NCBI GenBank assembly: GCA_964505725.1
Contig: CAZDJK010000010.1
Coordinates: forward strand, 52,927 to 116,926
Origin: CAVRJC01 sp964505725
Lineage (GTDB): Bacteria > Actinomycetota > Acidimicrobiia > IMCC26256 > DASPTH01
Length of the DNA stretch: 64,000 nucleotides
Direction of reading: 5' to 3'
The notes beneath the pieces are model-generated. The model saw only the letters and a list, made by a program, of their open reading frames with translations. It did not search any database and had not been told where the DNA came from. Shown piece by piece: positions 1-8,782 of the stretch. Positions within the stretch are counted from its first letter, which is position 1. Every line of letters begins with the position of its first letter. The position numbers and the translations under genes are program-made.

Positions 1-34
1 TGACGGGCGCGACCGACCACAGGGAGATCCCGCC

Positions 35-331
35 GTGACCGACCCGTGCTCACACCTCGGCCTGGTGGCCGACATCACGCCCTCGAGCACCGGGTGCGAG
101 GACTGCCAGCGCATCGGCGCCCGCTGGGTGCACCTCAGGCTCTGCATTATCTGCGGCCACGTCGGATGCGGCGACAACTCGCCCAACCGGCACGCGACCG
201 CGCACTGGAACGCCCACGCCGATCATCCGCTCGTCCGGTCCTACGAGCCGGGGGAGAACTGGTGGTGGTGCTACGCCGACGAGTTGCTCTTCGATGTGCG
301 CGGCGCGCCTCCCGCTCCGTCGCACCCGTAG
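35..331 (+). CDS. UBP-type zinc-finger protein
   Basis: A 98-residue protein that is almost entirely a ubiquitin-hydrolase-type zinc finger (ZnF-UBP). The Cys and His ligands are visible: C5 and H7 in a CSH motif, CEDC, CIICGHVGCG, then a run of His residues around NRHATAHWNAHADH, with a WWWCYAD strand near the end. In eukaryotes this fold binds the free C-terminal Gly-Gly of ubiquitin; stand-alone bacterial copies are common in actinobacteria and their ligand is unknown. The GTG start has an AGGGAG ribosome site eight bases upstream. It precedes the cyclase gene by 41 bases, so co-transcription is likely. Confidence 0.8.
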   Translation: MTDPCSHLGLVADITPSSTGCEDCQRIGARWVHLRLCIICGHVGCGDNSPNRHATAHWNAHADHPLVRSYEPGENWWWCYADELLFDVRGAPPAPSHP

Positions 332-372
332 CATCGGCGTCTCTCGGACCGGCCGACTGGAGGGGGTTCTCG

Positions 373-1302
373 ATGGACACGCCGAGCGGGCTCCCGCCCT
401 ATTCCGAGCTCCCGGTCGCCGACGGCGCGCCACCCGGCTCGTCATGGGGGCTGTGGGGCGAGCACGACGTCCTCGGCGCGTTGAACCTCCAGACCCCGGA
501 GCGGGCACTGCGCGCGGCCGCCAGCATCCGCACCGGCCGTTGGTACTCGCTCGACCTCGACCTCGGAATGCCCGACCCGCCGTTGTTCGGGAGGCCGCGC
601 CTGCGCCACGAAGTCACCGGCGAGATCGGCGGCGGCCACGACGACCTCCTGCACAACTGGAACACCCAGTCGTCGACGCAGTGGGACGGCTTCCGTCACT
701 TCGCCCACCGGCACCACGGCCACTACGGCGGGCTGCCCGACGAGGAGCACGGGATCGACCACTGGGCGGCGCGCGGTCTCGTGGGCCGGTGCGTGCTCGT
801 CGACGTCGACCGCTGGCGGACCGCCCAGGGTCGGCCGCTGCACCAGGGCACAGGCGATCCCATCCCGGTGGCCGACCTGCGCGCCTGCATCGAGGACCAG
901 GGAACCGCGGTCGTCACCGGCGACGTGGTCCTGGTGCGGACGGGTTGGCTCACGTGGTACCGGTCGCTCGACGGCGACGCCCGGGCGCGGTACGCGGCGG
1001 GCGACGCGTCGAGCCCGGGCCCGGCGGGTGACGACCTGCCCGAGTTCATCTGGGACCTCCACGTGAGCGCGTTGGCGGCCGACAACCCGGGCGTCGAGAT
1101 GATGCCGCCGGCGGCCGGCTACGGCTTCCTGCACCCGGCCGCGCTGCCGCTCCTCGGCATCCCGCTCGGCGAGCTCTTCGACCTCGACGGTCTCGCCGCC
1201 GACTGCGCGGACGCGCGCACCTACGACGCGTTCTTCACCTCGGCGCCCATCAGCGTGCGTGGGGGAGTGGGCTCGCCTCCCAACGCGATCGCGATCCGCT
1301 AG
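373..1302 (+). CDS. cyclase family protein (putative metal-dependent hydrolase)
   Basis: A 309-residue member of the cyclase family (kynurenine formamidase-like fold). It begins MDTPSGLPPYSELP and carries a TQWDGFRHF segment where classical members have the metal-binding HxGTHxDxPxH motif, so it belongs to the large-cyclase branch in which the first His is replaced. Further His residues follow (HRHHGHYGG), and DVVLVRTGW is typical of the family. The ATG at 373 is chosen because GGAGGGGG lies six bases upstream; the frame is open further upstream, overlapping the zinc-finger gene. The substrate cannot be told from sequence. Confidence 0.8.
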   Translation: MDTPSGLPPYSELPVADGAPPGSSWGLWGEHDVLGALNLQTPERALRAAASIRTGRWYSLDLDLGMPDPPLFGRPRLRHEVTGEIGGGHDDLLHNWNTQSSTQWDGFRHFAHRHHGHYGGLPDEEHGIDHWAARGLVGRCVLVDVDRWRTAQGRPLHQGTGDPIPVADLRACIEDQGTAVVTGDVVLVRTGWLTWYRSLDGDARARYAAGDASSPGPAGDDLPEFIWDLHVSALAADNPGVEMMPPAAGYGFLHPAALPLLGIPLGELFDLDGLAADCADARTYDAFFTSAPISVRGGVGSPPNAIAIR

Positions 1303-1311
1303 CCGCCGTCA

Positions 1312-2367
1312 TCATCCGGCGGCCGCGTGACCGTCGGGAGCGTTGAGCCGGTCGATCAGCTGGCGCAGTCGCGACCAGCCGCGACGGTTGAAGCGGAACG
1401 AGACGCGCGACAGGTTGACGTGGTCGTCGTCGTCGAGCTCCGCCGGCGTCACGGGGATCACCGAGAGCTCCCCCCGGACCACGATGTCGGAGAAGTCGCG
1501 GCCCAGCACTGCGAGCTCGGCGGGGGTCGGCGCGCGCTGCATCCGGAGCACGAGCTCGCCGTCGACGAAGCGGAGCGAGTGGTAGTTCGCGTAGAAGCCG
1601 AACACCTCGTCGACCGCGGCGTCGATGGAGTCGGTCACGAGGAAGAGGCATTCGTCGTCAGGTGAGATGTAGTTGCCACGCTCGATCTCGCCGGCGATGA
1701 AGCTGCGCCAGGTCGCCCAGAACGTGCCTCCGGGCACGTCGAGGAGCACGACCGGCGCCGGCTGCGCCTTCCCCGTCTGCAGGAGGGTCAGCAGCTCGAA
1801 CGCCTCGTCCATGGTGCCGAAACCGCCCGGCAACAGCACGAACGCGTCCGACTCCTTGATGAACTCGAGCTTGCGGGTGAAGAAGTAGCGGAAGTTCAGC
1901 AGCTTCGGGTCGCCCTGGATGAACTGGCTGGTCGTGGACTCGAACGGGAGCTTGATGCTCACGCCGAAGGCCCGCTCGGGCCCGGCACCCTCGATGCCGG
2001 CCTCCATGATCCCCGGCCCGGCGCCGGTCACGACCATCCAGTCGTGCGACGCAACAACCGACGCCAGCTCGCGTGCCTGCTCGTAGAGCGGATCGTCGGG
2101 CTGCGTGCGTGCCGAGCCGAAGATGGCGAGCTTGCGCGCGGAGCGATACGGCGCAAACACGTGGAACGCGTCACGGAGCTCCTTGAGTGCCGCGTTCGCG
2201 ATCTTCAGGTCGCCGCGGTCCGCGTGGTCGAGGGCCAGGCGCGCCGACGATACGAGCAGCTCGAACACGAGATCGGCATCGTCGGGATCCGCGGTCCGGG
2301 TCGCGACGTCGGCCAGCACGCGGTCGAGCTCGGTGTCGCCGGTGCGGTAGCGCGGGAGCTTCTCCAC
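1312..2367 (-). CDS. LOG family Rossmann-fold nucleotide-binding protein (TIGR00730-like)
   Basis: A 351-residue protein with the LOG/lysine-decarboxylase-like signature: GSARTQPDDPLYEQA near the first strand, a GAGPGIMEAGIEGA loop and the diagnostic PGGFGTMDEAFELLTLLQTGK. Family members are usually phosphoribohydrolases acting on nucleoside 5'-monophosphates (cytokinin activation in plants). The N-terminal ~80 residues and the C-terminal ~100 residues extend beyond the core, as in the larger bacterial subgroup. GTG start. It is the last gene of the minus-strand pgl-fbiC-pfkB-LOG run, 12 bases after pfkB, and converges on the cyclase gene. Confidence 0.85.
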   Translation of the reverse strand: MEKLPRYRTGDTELDRVLADVATRTADPDDADLVFELLVSSARLALDHADRGDLKIANAALKELRDAFHVFAPYRSARKLAIFGSARTQPDDPLYEQARELASVVASHDWMVVTGAGPGIMEAGIEGAGPERAFGVSIKLPFESTTSQFIQGDPKLLNFRYFFTRKLEFIKESDAFVLLPGGFGTMDEAFELLTLLQTGKAQPAPVVLLDVPGGTFWATWRSFIAGEIERGNYISPDDECLFLVTDSIDAAVDEVFGFYANYHSLRFVDGELVLRMQRAPTPAELAVLGRDFSDIVVRGELSVIPVTPAELDDDDHVNLSRVSFRFNRRGWSRLRQLIDRLNAPDGHAAAG

Positions 2368-2379
2368 CGACCGGTCTCG

Positions 2380-3363
2380 CTAGCCGAGCAGATCCCGCGA
2401 GAGCTCGCGGAGCGCCGCGTCGGGTCGGGCCCCGAGATGGCCGATCACCTCGGCCGCCGCGAGCGCACCGAGGCGCCCGCAGGTGCCGAGGTCGTAGCCG
2501 TGGGTCAGGCCGTGCAGAAAGCCCGCGGCGAAGAGGTCGCCGGCGCCGGTGGTGTCGACCACCCTCGCCACGGGACGGGCGTCGATCACGTGCACCTCGT
2601 CGCGGGTCACGATCAACGCGCCCTTCTCGCTGCGCGTGAGCGCGGCGATCTCGACCGCGCGGTCGACGCGTTGGAGCGCGTCGTCGAAGTTGTCCACCTC
2701 GTACAACGACGTGATCTCCGCCTCGTTGGCGAACAGCACGTCGACGAGGTCGTCGACGAGATCGAGGAACTCGGCGCGGTGGCGGTCGACGCAGAAGCCG
2801 TCGGACAGCGTGAACGCCACCCGGTTGCCGGCGTCGTGGGCCGCCTGCGCCGCGTGGCGGAACGCAGCCTTCGCCTCGGGCTCGTCCCACAGGTAGCCCT
2901 CGAGGTACAGCACCTGCGCGCCGCCGATTACCGCCTCGTCGATGTCGTCCGGCCCGAGCTGGGCCGACGCGCCGAGGAAGGTGTTCAGCGTGCGCTGGGC
3001 GTCGGGCGTGACGACGATCAGGCACCGCCCGGTGGGCTCGCCGCCCGTCGCCGGTGTGGACCGGTAGTCGACGCCCGCGGCGCGGATGTCGTGGGCGAAC
3101 ACGCGCCCGAGGTCGTCGTCGCTGACGCGGCCGATGAACGCGGCCTGCCCGCCGAGCTGCGCGATGCCGACCATCGTGTTCGCCGCGGATCCACCCGAGA
3201 TCTCGGTGGCGGGGCCCATCGCCGCGTAGAGCTTCTCGGCCCGCTCGGTGTCGATCAGCGACATCGAGCCCTTGACCAGCTCGTGCTCGGCGAGGAAGTC
3301 GTCACGCTCGTGCGAGAGCACGTCGACCAGCGCGTTGCCGATGCCGACGACGTCGAGCTTCAC
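2380..3363 (-). CDS. PfkB-family carbohydrate/nucleoside kinase
   Basis: A 327-residue ribokinase/adenosine-kinase-type enzyme that phosphorylates a sugar or nucleoside with ATP. PfkB motif 1 is GGSAANTMVGIAQLGG (about residues 53-68) and motif 2 is DTTGAGDLFAAGFLHG, with the catalytic Asp in GAGD. The GTG start lies in a four-base GTGA overlap with the fbiC stop codon, indicating translational coupling. The N-terminal VVGIGNALVDVL and length resemble adenosine kinases more than fructokinases, but the substrate is not certain. Confidence 0.85.
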   Translation of the reverse strand: MKLDVVGIGNALVDVLSHERDDFLAEHELVKGSMSLIDTERAEKLYAAMGPATEISGGSAANTMVGIAQLGGQAAFIGRVSDDDLGRVFAHDIRAAGVDYRSTPATGGEPTGRCLIVVTPDAQRTLNTFLGASAQLGPDDIDEAVIGGAQVLYLEGYLWDEPEAKAAFRHAAQAAHDAGNRVAFTLSDGFCVDRHRAEFLDLVDDLVDVLFANEAEITSLYEVDNFDDALQRVDRAVEIAALTRSEKGALIVTRDEVHVIDARPVARVVDTTGAGDLFAAGFLHGLTHGYDLGTCGRLGALAAAEVIGHLGARPDAALRELSRDLLG

Positions 3364-5708
3364 GAGCGGTGGGAGAGGGTCACCGGGACCGCGTCGACGC
3401 GGGGGCGCAGGCGCCGACCGACGGTCGAGACCCTTCCGTAGAGCGTGGTGCGCTGCTCGAGTGGGCGCCCGAGCGGCTCGACGATGGCGCGGAAGTCGTC
3501 GTCGTCGAGCTCCTGGCCGTGGCTGGCGCCCGCCGCGCGCGAGATGTTCTCGTCCATCAGGGTGCCGCCGAGGTCGTTGCAGCCCGCCTGGAGCGCCTCC
3601 CGGGCGCCGTCCATCCCGCACTTCGGCCACGACACCTGCACGTTGTCGATCCAGCCGCGGTACGCGATGCGCCCCGCCGCGTGGACGAGCAGCACCTCGC
3701 GCATCGTCGGGCCCTTGCGGGCGCGGCCCTGGAGGTACAGCGGCGTCGCCATGTGCACGTACGGCAGCGGCACGAACTCGGTGAACCCGCCGGTCTCCTT
3801 CTGGAGCGCGCGCGTGCGCACCAGGTGGCGCGCGACGTGGACCGGCTGTTCGACGCTGCCGAACATGATGGTGACGTTGGACCGCAGACCCACCGAGTGC
3901 GCGAGGCGGTGGGCCTCCAGCCACTCCTCGGTGTTCACCTTGTCGGGGCAGATCACCGCCCGGACCTCGTCGTCGAGGATCTCCGCCGCGGTGCCGGGCA
4001 GGGTCGAGAGCCCCGCTTCCTTCGCCAGCGCCAGATACTCGCGGAGGGGCGTGCCCAGACGGCGGGCGCCCTCCGTGACCTCGAGCGCCGTGAACCCGTG
4101 CACGTGGATGTCGGGAGCGGCCTCCTTCGCGGCCCGCGCCACCTCGAGGTAGTAGCTGCCGTCGAAGTCGGGATGGATGCCGCCCTGGAGGCACACCTCG
4201 GTGGCGCCGCACTCGGCGGCTTCGGCGACGCGGCGCCTGATCTCGTCGAGGTCGAGCAGGTACGGGTCACCGCGCAGGTTGAGCGACAGCGGTCCCTTCG
4301 AGAACGCGCAGAACCGACACTTGTACGTGCAGATGTTGGTGTAGTTGATGTTGCGCGTCCGCACGAACGTCACCGTGTCGCCCACGATCTGCCGCCGGAG
4401 CTGGTCGGCGACCGCGCAGACGTCGAGGAACTCGGCCCCACGCGCGCCGAGGAGGGTGACGATCTCGTCCACGTCGACCTCCTGGCCCGCGAGCACGCCC
4501 TGGAGCACCTCGCCGACCGGCGACTCCGCACGTGCGGGAACCGAAGGGGGAGCGAGGGTGGAGAGCAGCGTGGGCGGCGCGTCGTCACCGCCCGCGGCCC
4601 AGGTGTCGTCGCGGGCGAGCGCCTCGGAGTCGGAGGCCTGCAGCACCGCGGCCCGCACGTCGGGGTGGAGCCAGCGCGTGGCGTCGATCGCGAACTCCGG
4701 GTACACGGTGAGCCGAGGCGCGAGCGTGTGGCCCGAAGCCTCGGTGACCGCCCGGAGACGGTCGAGGGCGGGCCACGGCCGTTCCGGGTTCACGTGGTCG
4801 GGCGTCACCGGCGACACCCCACCCCAGTCGTCGATGCCGGCCGCGATCAGCGGGTCGAGATCCGACGCGAGGTTGGGAGGCGCCTGCAGATGGACGCCGG
4901 GCGGGAGCAGCAGCCGGGCGACCGCGACCGTCCAGTGCATCTCTTCGTCGGGGCACGGGTCATGGCGCCACATCGTGGTACCGGGCTTGGGCAGGAAGTT
5001 CTGGACGATCACCTCTTGGACGTGCCCGTGCCGAGCGTGGGCCGCCGCGATGGCCATGAGGGCCTCGATCCGTTCGGCCCGCGTCTCGCCGATCCCGACC
5101 AGGATCCCGGTGGTGAACGGCACCGACGCCTCGCCCGCGGCCTCCAGGGTCGCGAGGCGGCGCTCGGGCGTCTTGTCCGGCGCGCCCGCGTGCGGACCGC
5201 CGGGCCCGGCGAGGCGGGCGGCGAGCGTCTCGATCATCATCCCCTGCGACGGCGAGACGGCGCGTAGGCGCTCGAGCTCGGCGCGACCGAGCGCGCCGGC
5301 GTTGGCGTGGGGGAGTAGGCCCGTCTCGTCGAGGACCGTGCGCGCCGCGTGCACGAGGTAGTCGACCGTGCTGGAGTAGCCGTTGACCGTGAGCCATTCG
5401 GCCGCCACCGGGTACCGCGCCTCCGGCGCCTCCCCGAGGGTGAACAGCGCCTCGTGGCATCCGAGCGCGGCGCCCGCCCGCGCGATGCCCAGCACCTCGT
5501 CGAGCGAGAGGTACGGAGACGCGAGATGGGCGGGGGGCTTCGCAAAGGTGCAGTAGCCGCACCGGTCCCGGCACAGCATCGTGAGCGGGATGAACACCTT
5601 CGGCGAGAACGTCATCCGCGTACCGTGCGCCGCGTCGCGCACGCGTCCCGCCTCGCGGACCAGTTCGTCGAGGGGTGCCGAGAGGAGCGCTTCGGGCGTG
5701 GGCGGCAT
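3360..5708 (-). CDS. fbiC: FO synthase, fused CofG-CofH (7,8-didemethyl-8-hydroxy-5-deazariboflavin synthase)
   Basis: A 782-residue double radical-SAM enzyme making FO, the deazaflavin chromophore of coenzyme F420, from tyrosine and the pyrimidine intermediate of riboflavin synthesis. The CofG half has CRDRCGYC (C46, C50, C53); the CofH half has CTYKCRFC (C460, C464, C467), each a CX3CX2C cluster site. The length matches actinobacterial FbiC. ATG 5708 is preferred to the upstream TTG at 5726 because a TAGGCT -10 element ends seven bases before it. It overlaps pfkB by four bases. An F420-type LLM oxidoreductase at 44.6 kb fits F420 use. Confidence 0.95.
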   Translation of the reverse strand: MPPTPEALLSAPLDELVREAGRVRDAAHGTRMTFSPKVFIPLTMLCRDRCGYCTFAKPPAHLASPYLSLDEVLGIARAGAALGCHEALFTLGEAPEARYPVAAEWLTVNGYSSTVDYLVHAARTVLDETGLLPHANAGALGRAELERLRAVSPSQGMMIETLAARLAGPGGPHAGAPDKTPERRLATLEAAGEASVPFTTGILVGIGETRAERIEALMAIAAAHARHGHVQEVIVQNFLPKPGTTMWRHDPCPDEEMHWTVAVARLLLPPGVHLQAPPNLASDLDPLIAAGIDDWGGVSPVTPDHVNPERPWPALDRLRAVTEASGHTLAPRLTVYPEFAIDATRWLHPDVRAAVLQASDSEALARDDTWAAGGDDAPPTLLSTLAPPSVPARAESPVGEVLQGVLAGQEVDVDEIVTLLGARGAEFLDVCAVADQLRRQIVGDTVTFVRTRNINYTNICTYKCRFCAFSKGPLSLNLRGDPYLLDLDEIRRRVAEAAECGATEVCLQGGIHPDFDGSYYLEVARAAKEAAPDIHVHGFTALEVTEGARRLGTPLREYLALAKEAGLSTLPGTAAEILDDEVRAVICPDKVNTEEWLEAHRLAHSVGLRSNVTIMFGSVEQPVHVARHLVRTRALQKETGGFTEFVPLPYVHMATPLYLQGRARKGPTMREVLLVHAAGRIAYRGWIDNVQVSWPKCGMDGAREALQAGCNDLGGTLMDENISRAAGASHGQELDDDDFRAIVEPLGRPLEQRTTLYGRVSTVGRRLRPRVDAVPVTLSHRS

Positions 5709-5715
5709 CCGCGGC

Positions 5716-5721
5716 AGCCTA
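5716..5721 (-). promoter_or_regulatory. -10 element (TAGGCT) of leaderless fbiC promoter
   Basis: Minus-strand TAGGCT separated by seven bases from ATG 5708, the spacing expected between a -10 box and a transcription start. It overlaps the pgl stop codon, so fbiC may have its own promoter inside the operon. No convincing -35 was seen. Confidence 0.45.
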
Positions 5722-6375
5722 GGCAACGCCCGCGGCGGTGGGATCGACCAGCCACACGATCCGCTCCGCCTCGACGTGCGCGGCCGGCACGTCGTCTCCG
5801 TCGCGCACCCGCGCGAACGCTTCGGCCTTGCCCGGGCCGGCCACCGTGAACACGACCAGTCGGCTCCGCGCGATCGCGGGGTAGGTGAAGGTGAGCCGCG
5901 GGTGCGGATGAAGCTTGTCGCCGTTGGTCACGACGAAGCGCTCGCGCTCGTGGAGCGCGGCCGAGCCCGGGAACAACGACGCGGTGTGCGCGTCGGGCCC
6001 CAGGCCGAGGTGCAGCAGGTCGATGGGCGGCTCTTCGCGCACGAGCTTGTCGTACGCGGCGGCGGCGGAGTCGACGGTGTCACCCGCGTCGCGGAGGGAG
6101 TGGATGGTGCCGGGTGTGACGGCCCCGAGCAGCACGACGCGCGCCATGCCTTCGTTGGAATCAGGGTCGTCCACGGGGACCCACCGCTCGTCGCCGAAGA
6201 ACACGGAGACCGCGCTCCAGTCCAAGGCGCCGACGGCGGCGAGACGCGCGTAGCACCGGCGGGCGGTGTCGCCTCCCGACAGCGCGATCGAGCGGGGCGC
6301 CTCCGTCGCCACGAGGTCGGCGAAGGCACGCGAGACGTGCTCGACGACCTGCACCTCTCCCATGGAGCTGCTCAC
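5719..6375 (-). CDS. pgl: 6-phosphogluconolactonase
   Basis: A 218-residue SugarP_isomerase/NagB-fold enzyme that hydrolyses 6-phosphogluconolactone to 6-phosphogluconate in the oxidative pentose phosphate pathway. Family motifs: ALSGGDTARRCYARLA, the VFFGDERWVPVDDPDSNEGMA segment and DLLHLGLGPDAHTASLFPGS. The GTG at 6375 is favoured over ATG 6363 because GGGGA lies six bases before it. The gene starts 51 bases from the divergent plus-strand gene and ends 10 bases before fbiC. zwf and gnd are not in the window, whereas transaldolase and transketolase lie 1.3 kb away. Confidence 0.9.
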   Translation of the reverse strand: MSSSMGEVQVVEHVSRAFADLVATEAPRSIALSGGDTARRCYARLAAVGALDWSAVSVFFGDERWVPVDDPDSNEGMARVVLLGAVTPGTIHSLRDAGDTVDSAAAAYDKLVREEPPIDLLHLGLGPDAHTASLFPGSAALHERERFVVTNGDKLHPHPRLTFTYPAIARSRLVVFTVAGPGKAEAFARVRDGDDVPAAHVEAERIVWLVDPTAAGVA

Positions 6376-6426
6376 GCCGCGTCCCCGTGCACGCGGCGAT
6401 GATACGGGCGCGGCGATGATGAGGCC

Positions 6427-7506
6427 ATGGAGCGCGACACCGTCGCGGTGTACGAGGCGCGGGCCGAGGAGTGGCGCGCTCGCCGGAGCGCCCGGTACGC
6501 GGACCGGGCCGCCGCACTCGCGGGCCTCGTCGAGCCGGGGACCCCCACCGCCGATCTCGGGTCCGGGCCGGGCCAGTACCTCGCGCACCTCGGCCGCCCG
6601 GCGGTCGCGGTGGACGCGGCCATCGCCATGCTGCGGCTGGCGGCGGAGGCTACGCCCGACGTACCCGGGGTGCAGGCCGACCTCGAGCTCCTGCCCTTCC
6701 GGCGCGGCGTTCTCGGCGGGGCGTGGGCGCGCGCGAGCTACGTGCACGTCCCGGCGGGTCGGCTCCCGCTGGCGCTCGCCGACCTGCACCGGGCGATGCG
6801 CCCGGGCGCTCCCGCGCGCCTCACCATGATGGTGGGCGACGGCGACGGGCCCTTCCCCGGCGACGACTTCCCGGGTCGCGTCTTCACGCGATGGCAGCCC
6901 GACGTCTGGCGGGACGTGCTCCTCGGCGCAGGCTTCGAGCTGGAGGCGTTCGAGGAGGATCCGGGGGAGGGCCCCGACCGCTGGATGGACGCGACTGTGC
7001 GCCGCGCGCGCACGCTCCCCGACTTCGTCGCGCCGGACATGCGCATTCTCGTGTGCGGCCTCAACCCCAGCCTCTACGCGGCCGACCGCGGCATCGGCTT
7101 CGCCCGTCCCGGCAACCGCTTCTGGCCCGCCGCCCTGGCCGCGGGCGTGGTGTCACGGGACCGCGACCCCACGGACGCGTTGCTCGGTCACGGCGTCGGC
7201 ATGACCGACCTGGTGAAGCGCGCCACGTCGCGCGCCGACGAGCTCACCAGAGCCGAGTACGTCGCCGGCGCGGCGCGCGTCGAGCGGCTCGCGGCCCGGC
7301 TCCGGCCCCGGGTCGTGTGCTTCGTCGGGCTCGCGGGGTACCGGGCCGCCGTCGACCGGCAGGCCGTTGCAGGCCTCCAGCCGCTCCGGTTCGGCGGCGT
7401 CGCGGCCTACGTGATGCCCAATCCGAGCGGCGTGAACGCGCACGCGACCGTCGCCTCGCTCACCGACCACCTCCGCGCGGTCGCGTCGCTCGCCCGGTCC
7501 GTGTAA
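6427..7506 (+). CDS. SAM-dependent methyltransferase fused to mismatch-specific uracil-DNA glycosylase (Mug)
   Basis: A 359-residue two-domain protein. Residues 1-195 form a class I methyltransferase with the SAM-binding ADLGSGPGQYL motif near residue 44, an acidic VDA after strand 2 and VQADLELLPF. Residues about 205-359 form a Mug/TDG-type glycosylase: VCGLNPS with the catalytic Asn at 213, GIGFARPGNRFWPA, GVGMTDLVKRATS and the MPNPSGVNAHA loop, close to the E. coli Mug pattern. It should remove uracil from G:U mismatches. The methyltransferase target is unknown. One uninterrupted frame supports a true fusion. The gene stands alone, between divergent pgl and convergent tal. Confidence 0.85.
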   Translation: MERDTVAVYEARAEEWRARRSARYADRAAALAGLVEPGTPTADLGSGPGQYLAHLGRPAVAVDAAIAMLRLAAEATPDVPGVQADLELLPFRRGVLGGAWARASYVHVPAGRLPLALADLHRAMRPGAPARLTMMVGDGDGPFPGDDFPGRVFTRWQPDVWRDVLLGAGFELEAFEEDPGEGPDRWMDATVRRARTLPDFVAPDMRILVCGLNPSLYAADRGIGFARPGNRFWPAALAAGVVSRDRDPTDALLGHGVGMTDLVKRATSRADELTRAEYVAGAARVERLAARLRPRVVCFVGLAGYRAAVDRQAVAGLQPLRFGGVAAYVMPNPSGVNAHATVASLTDHLRAVASLARSV

Positions 7507-7538
7507 TCCCCGGGAGGCAGCGCTCCTTCGTGCTCCGA

Positions 7539-7574
7539 TTCATTGTCGAATTCGCGTTCATTGTCGAATTCGCG
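7539..7574 (+). repeat. tandem duplication of an 18-bp AT-rich unit containing TTGTC and GAATTC
   Basis: Two perfect head-to-tail copies of TTCATTGTCGAATTCGCG (7539-7556 and 7557-7574) lie in the gap between the convergent glycosylase and transaldolase genes. A further TTGTCGG lies near 7610 and an inverted GACAA near 7595. The local AT content is well above that of the flanking genes. Confidence 0.8.
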
Positions 7575-7644
7575 CTCTCCACGATCGCGTACATGACAAC
7601 GAATCGAGATTGTCGGTCGGCGACCGCAGAGTGGGGTCAGCTGG

Positions 7645-8742
7645 TCAGTCGGTGACCTCGGCTCGGCGCTTCTCGATGGTCTGGAGCGCGTCGCGGTACG
7701 AGTTGGCGAAGGAGTCGACGCCTTCGCGCTCGAGGGTGGCGGTGACGTCGGCGAAGTCGATCCCTGCGGCCGCGAGGTCGTCCATCACCTGGTGCGCCCG
7801 GTCGACGCCGGCCATGATGGTGTCGGCCCGTTGCGTGCCCTCGCCGCGCCGCAACGCCTCGACCGAGGCGTCGGCCAGCGTGTTGACCGTGTGCGGTCCG
7901 ATGAGCTCGTCGACGTAGAGCGTGGAGGAGTACGCCGGGTTCTTGGTCGACGTCGACGCCCACAGCGGCCGCTGGAGCCGCGCGCCGCGGGCCGAGAGCT
8001 TGCCCCAACGGTCGCCCGAGAACCGGTCCTGGAACAGCCGGTACGCGAGCCTGGCGTTGGCCACCGCGGCCTTGCCCCGGAGCGCGTCGCCCTCCGGCAG
8101 CCGGCGGTCGGTCTCGGTGTCGACGCGGCTCACGAAGAACGAGGCCACCGACGACACCGTCGACGGGTCGCCGCCGCTCCCGACCAGGCGGTCGAGCCCA
8201 GTCAGGTACGCCTCGATCACCTGACCGTGGCGTTCGAGCGAGAAGATCAGCGTGACGTTCACGTTGATGCCCGCCGCGATCGACGCCTCGATGGCAGGGA
8301 GGCCCTCGACGGTGGCCGGGATCTTGATCATCACGTTCGGACGCGCGACGCGCGTGAACAGGGAGCGCGCGGCCTCGATGGTGCCGGCGGTGTCGTGGGC
8401 AAGCTCGGGCGACACCTCGATCGACACGAAGCCGTCGCCGTGCCCGGTGGCCTCGTGCACCGGGCGCAGCAGGTCGGCGGCGTCGGTGATGTCGGAGAGC
8501 ACGACGGCCCAGTACGTGTCCTCCACCGACTGCCCCTGCTTCGCGCACTCGACGAGCTGCTCGTCGTAGCCCTCGCCGGCGTCGATCGCCTTGTCGAGGA
8601 TGGTCGGGTTCGAGGTGACCCCGTGGATCCCGTCCTCGTCCACCAGACGCTGGAGGCCCCCGTCGCGAACGAGGGCACGCGAGAGGTTGTCGTACCAGGG
8701 GCTCTGGCCGAACTCGTTGAGCCGGGCGATCGCACTCGTCAT
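7645..8742 (-). CDS. tal: transaldolase
   Basis: A 365-residue actinobacterial-type transaldolase of the non-oxidative pentose phosphate pathway, transferring dihydroxyacetone units. GVTSNPTILDKAI near residue 43 and NVMIKIPATVEGL are present; the Lys of IKIPAT forms the Schiff base. The ADTIMAGVDRAHQVMDDLAAAGI C-terminus is typical of the long form. It follows transketolase by 40 bases on the same strand, as in the common tkt-tal operon. Confidence 0.95.
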   Translation of the reverse strand: MTSAIARLNEFGQSPWYDNLSRALVRDGGLQRLVDEDGIHGVTSNPTILDKAIDAGEGYDEQLVECAKQGQSVEDTYWAVVLSDITDAADLLRPVHEATGHGDGFVSIEVSPELAHDTAGTIEAARSLFTRVARPNVMIKIPATVEGLPAIEASIAAGINVNVTLIFSLERHGQVIEAYLTGLDRLVGSGGDPSTVSSVASFFVSRVDTETDRRLPEGDALRGKAAVANARLAYRLFQDRFSGDRWGKLSARGARLQRPLWASTSTKNPAYSSTLYVDELIGPHTVNTLADASVEALRRGEGTQRADTIMAGVDRAHQVMDDLAAAGIDFADVTATLEREGVDSFANSYRDALQTIEKRRAEVTD

Positions 8743-8782
8743 CTGCGGCTGCTCTCCTTCTTCGAGGCCACGGCGGCGCGCG

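Noticed and set aside
2380..4212. Fusion of the PfkB kinase to an upstream 280-residue extension
   Set aside because: The extension lies inside fbiC in another frame; GTG 3363 with a GTGA overlap is the natural start.
7539..7574. CRISPR repeat
   Set aside because: The two 18-bp copies are directly adjacent with no spacer, and no cas genes are in the window.
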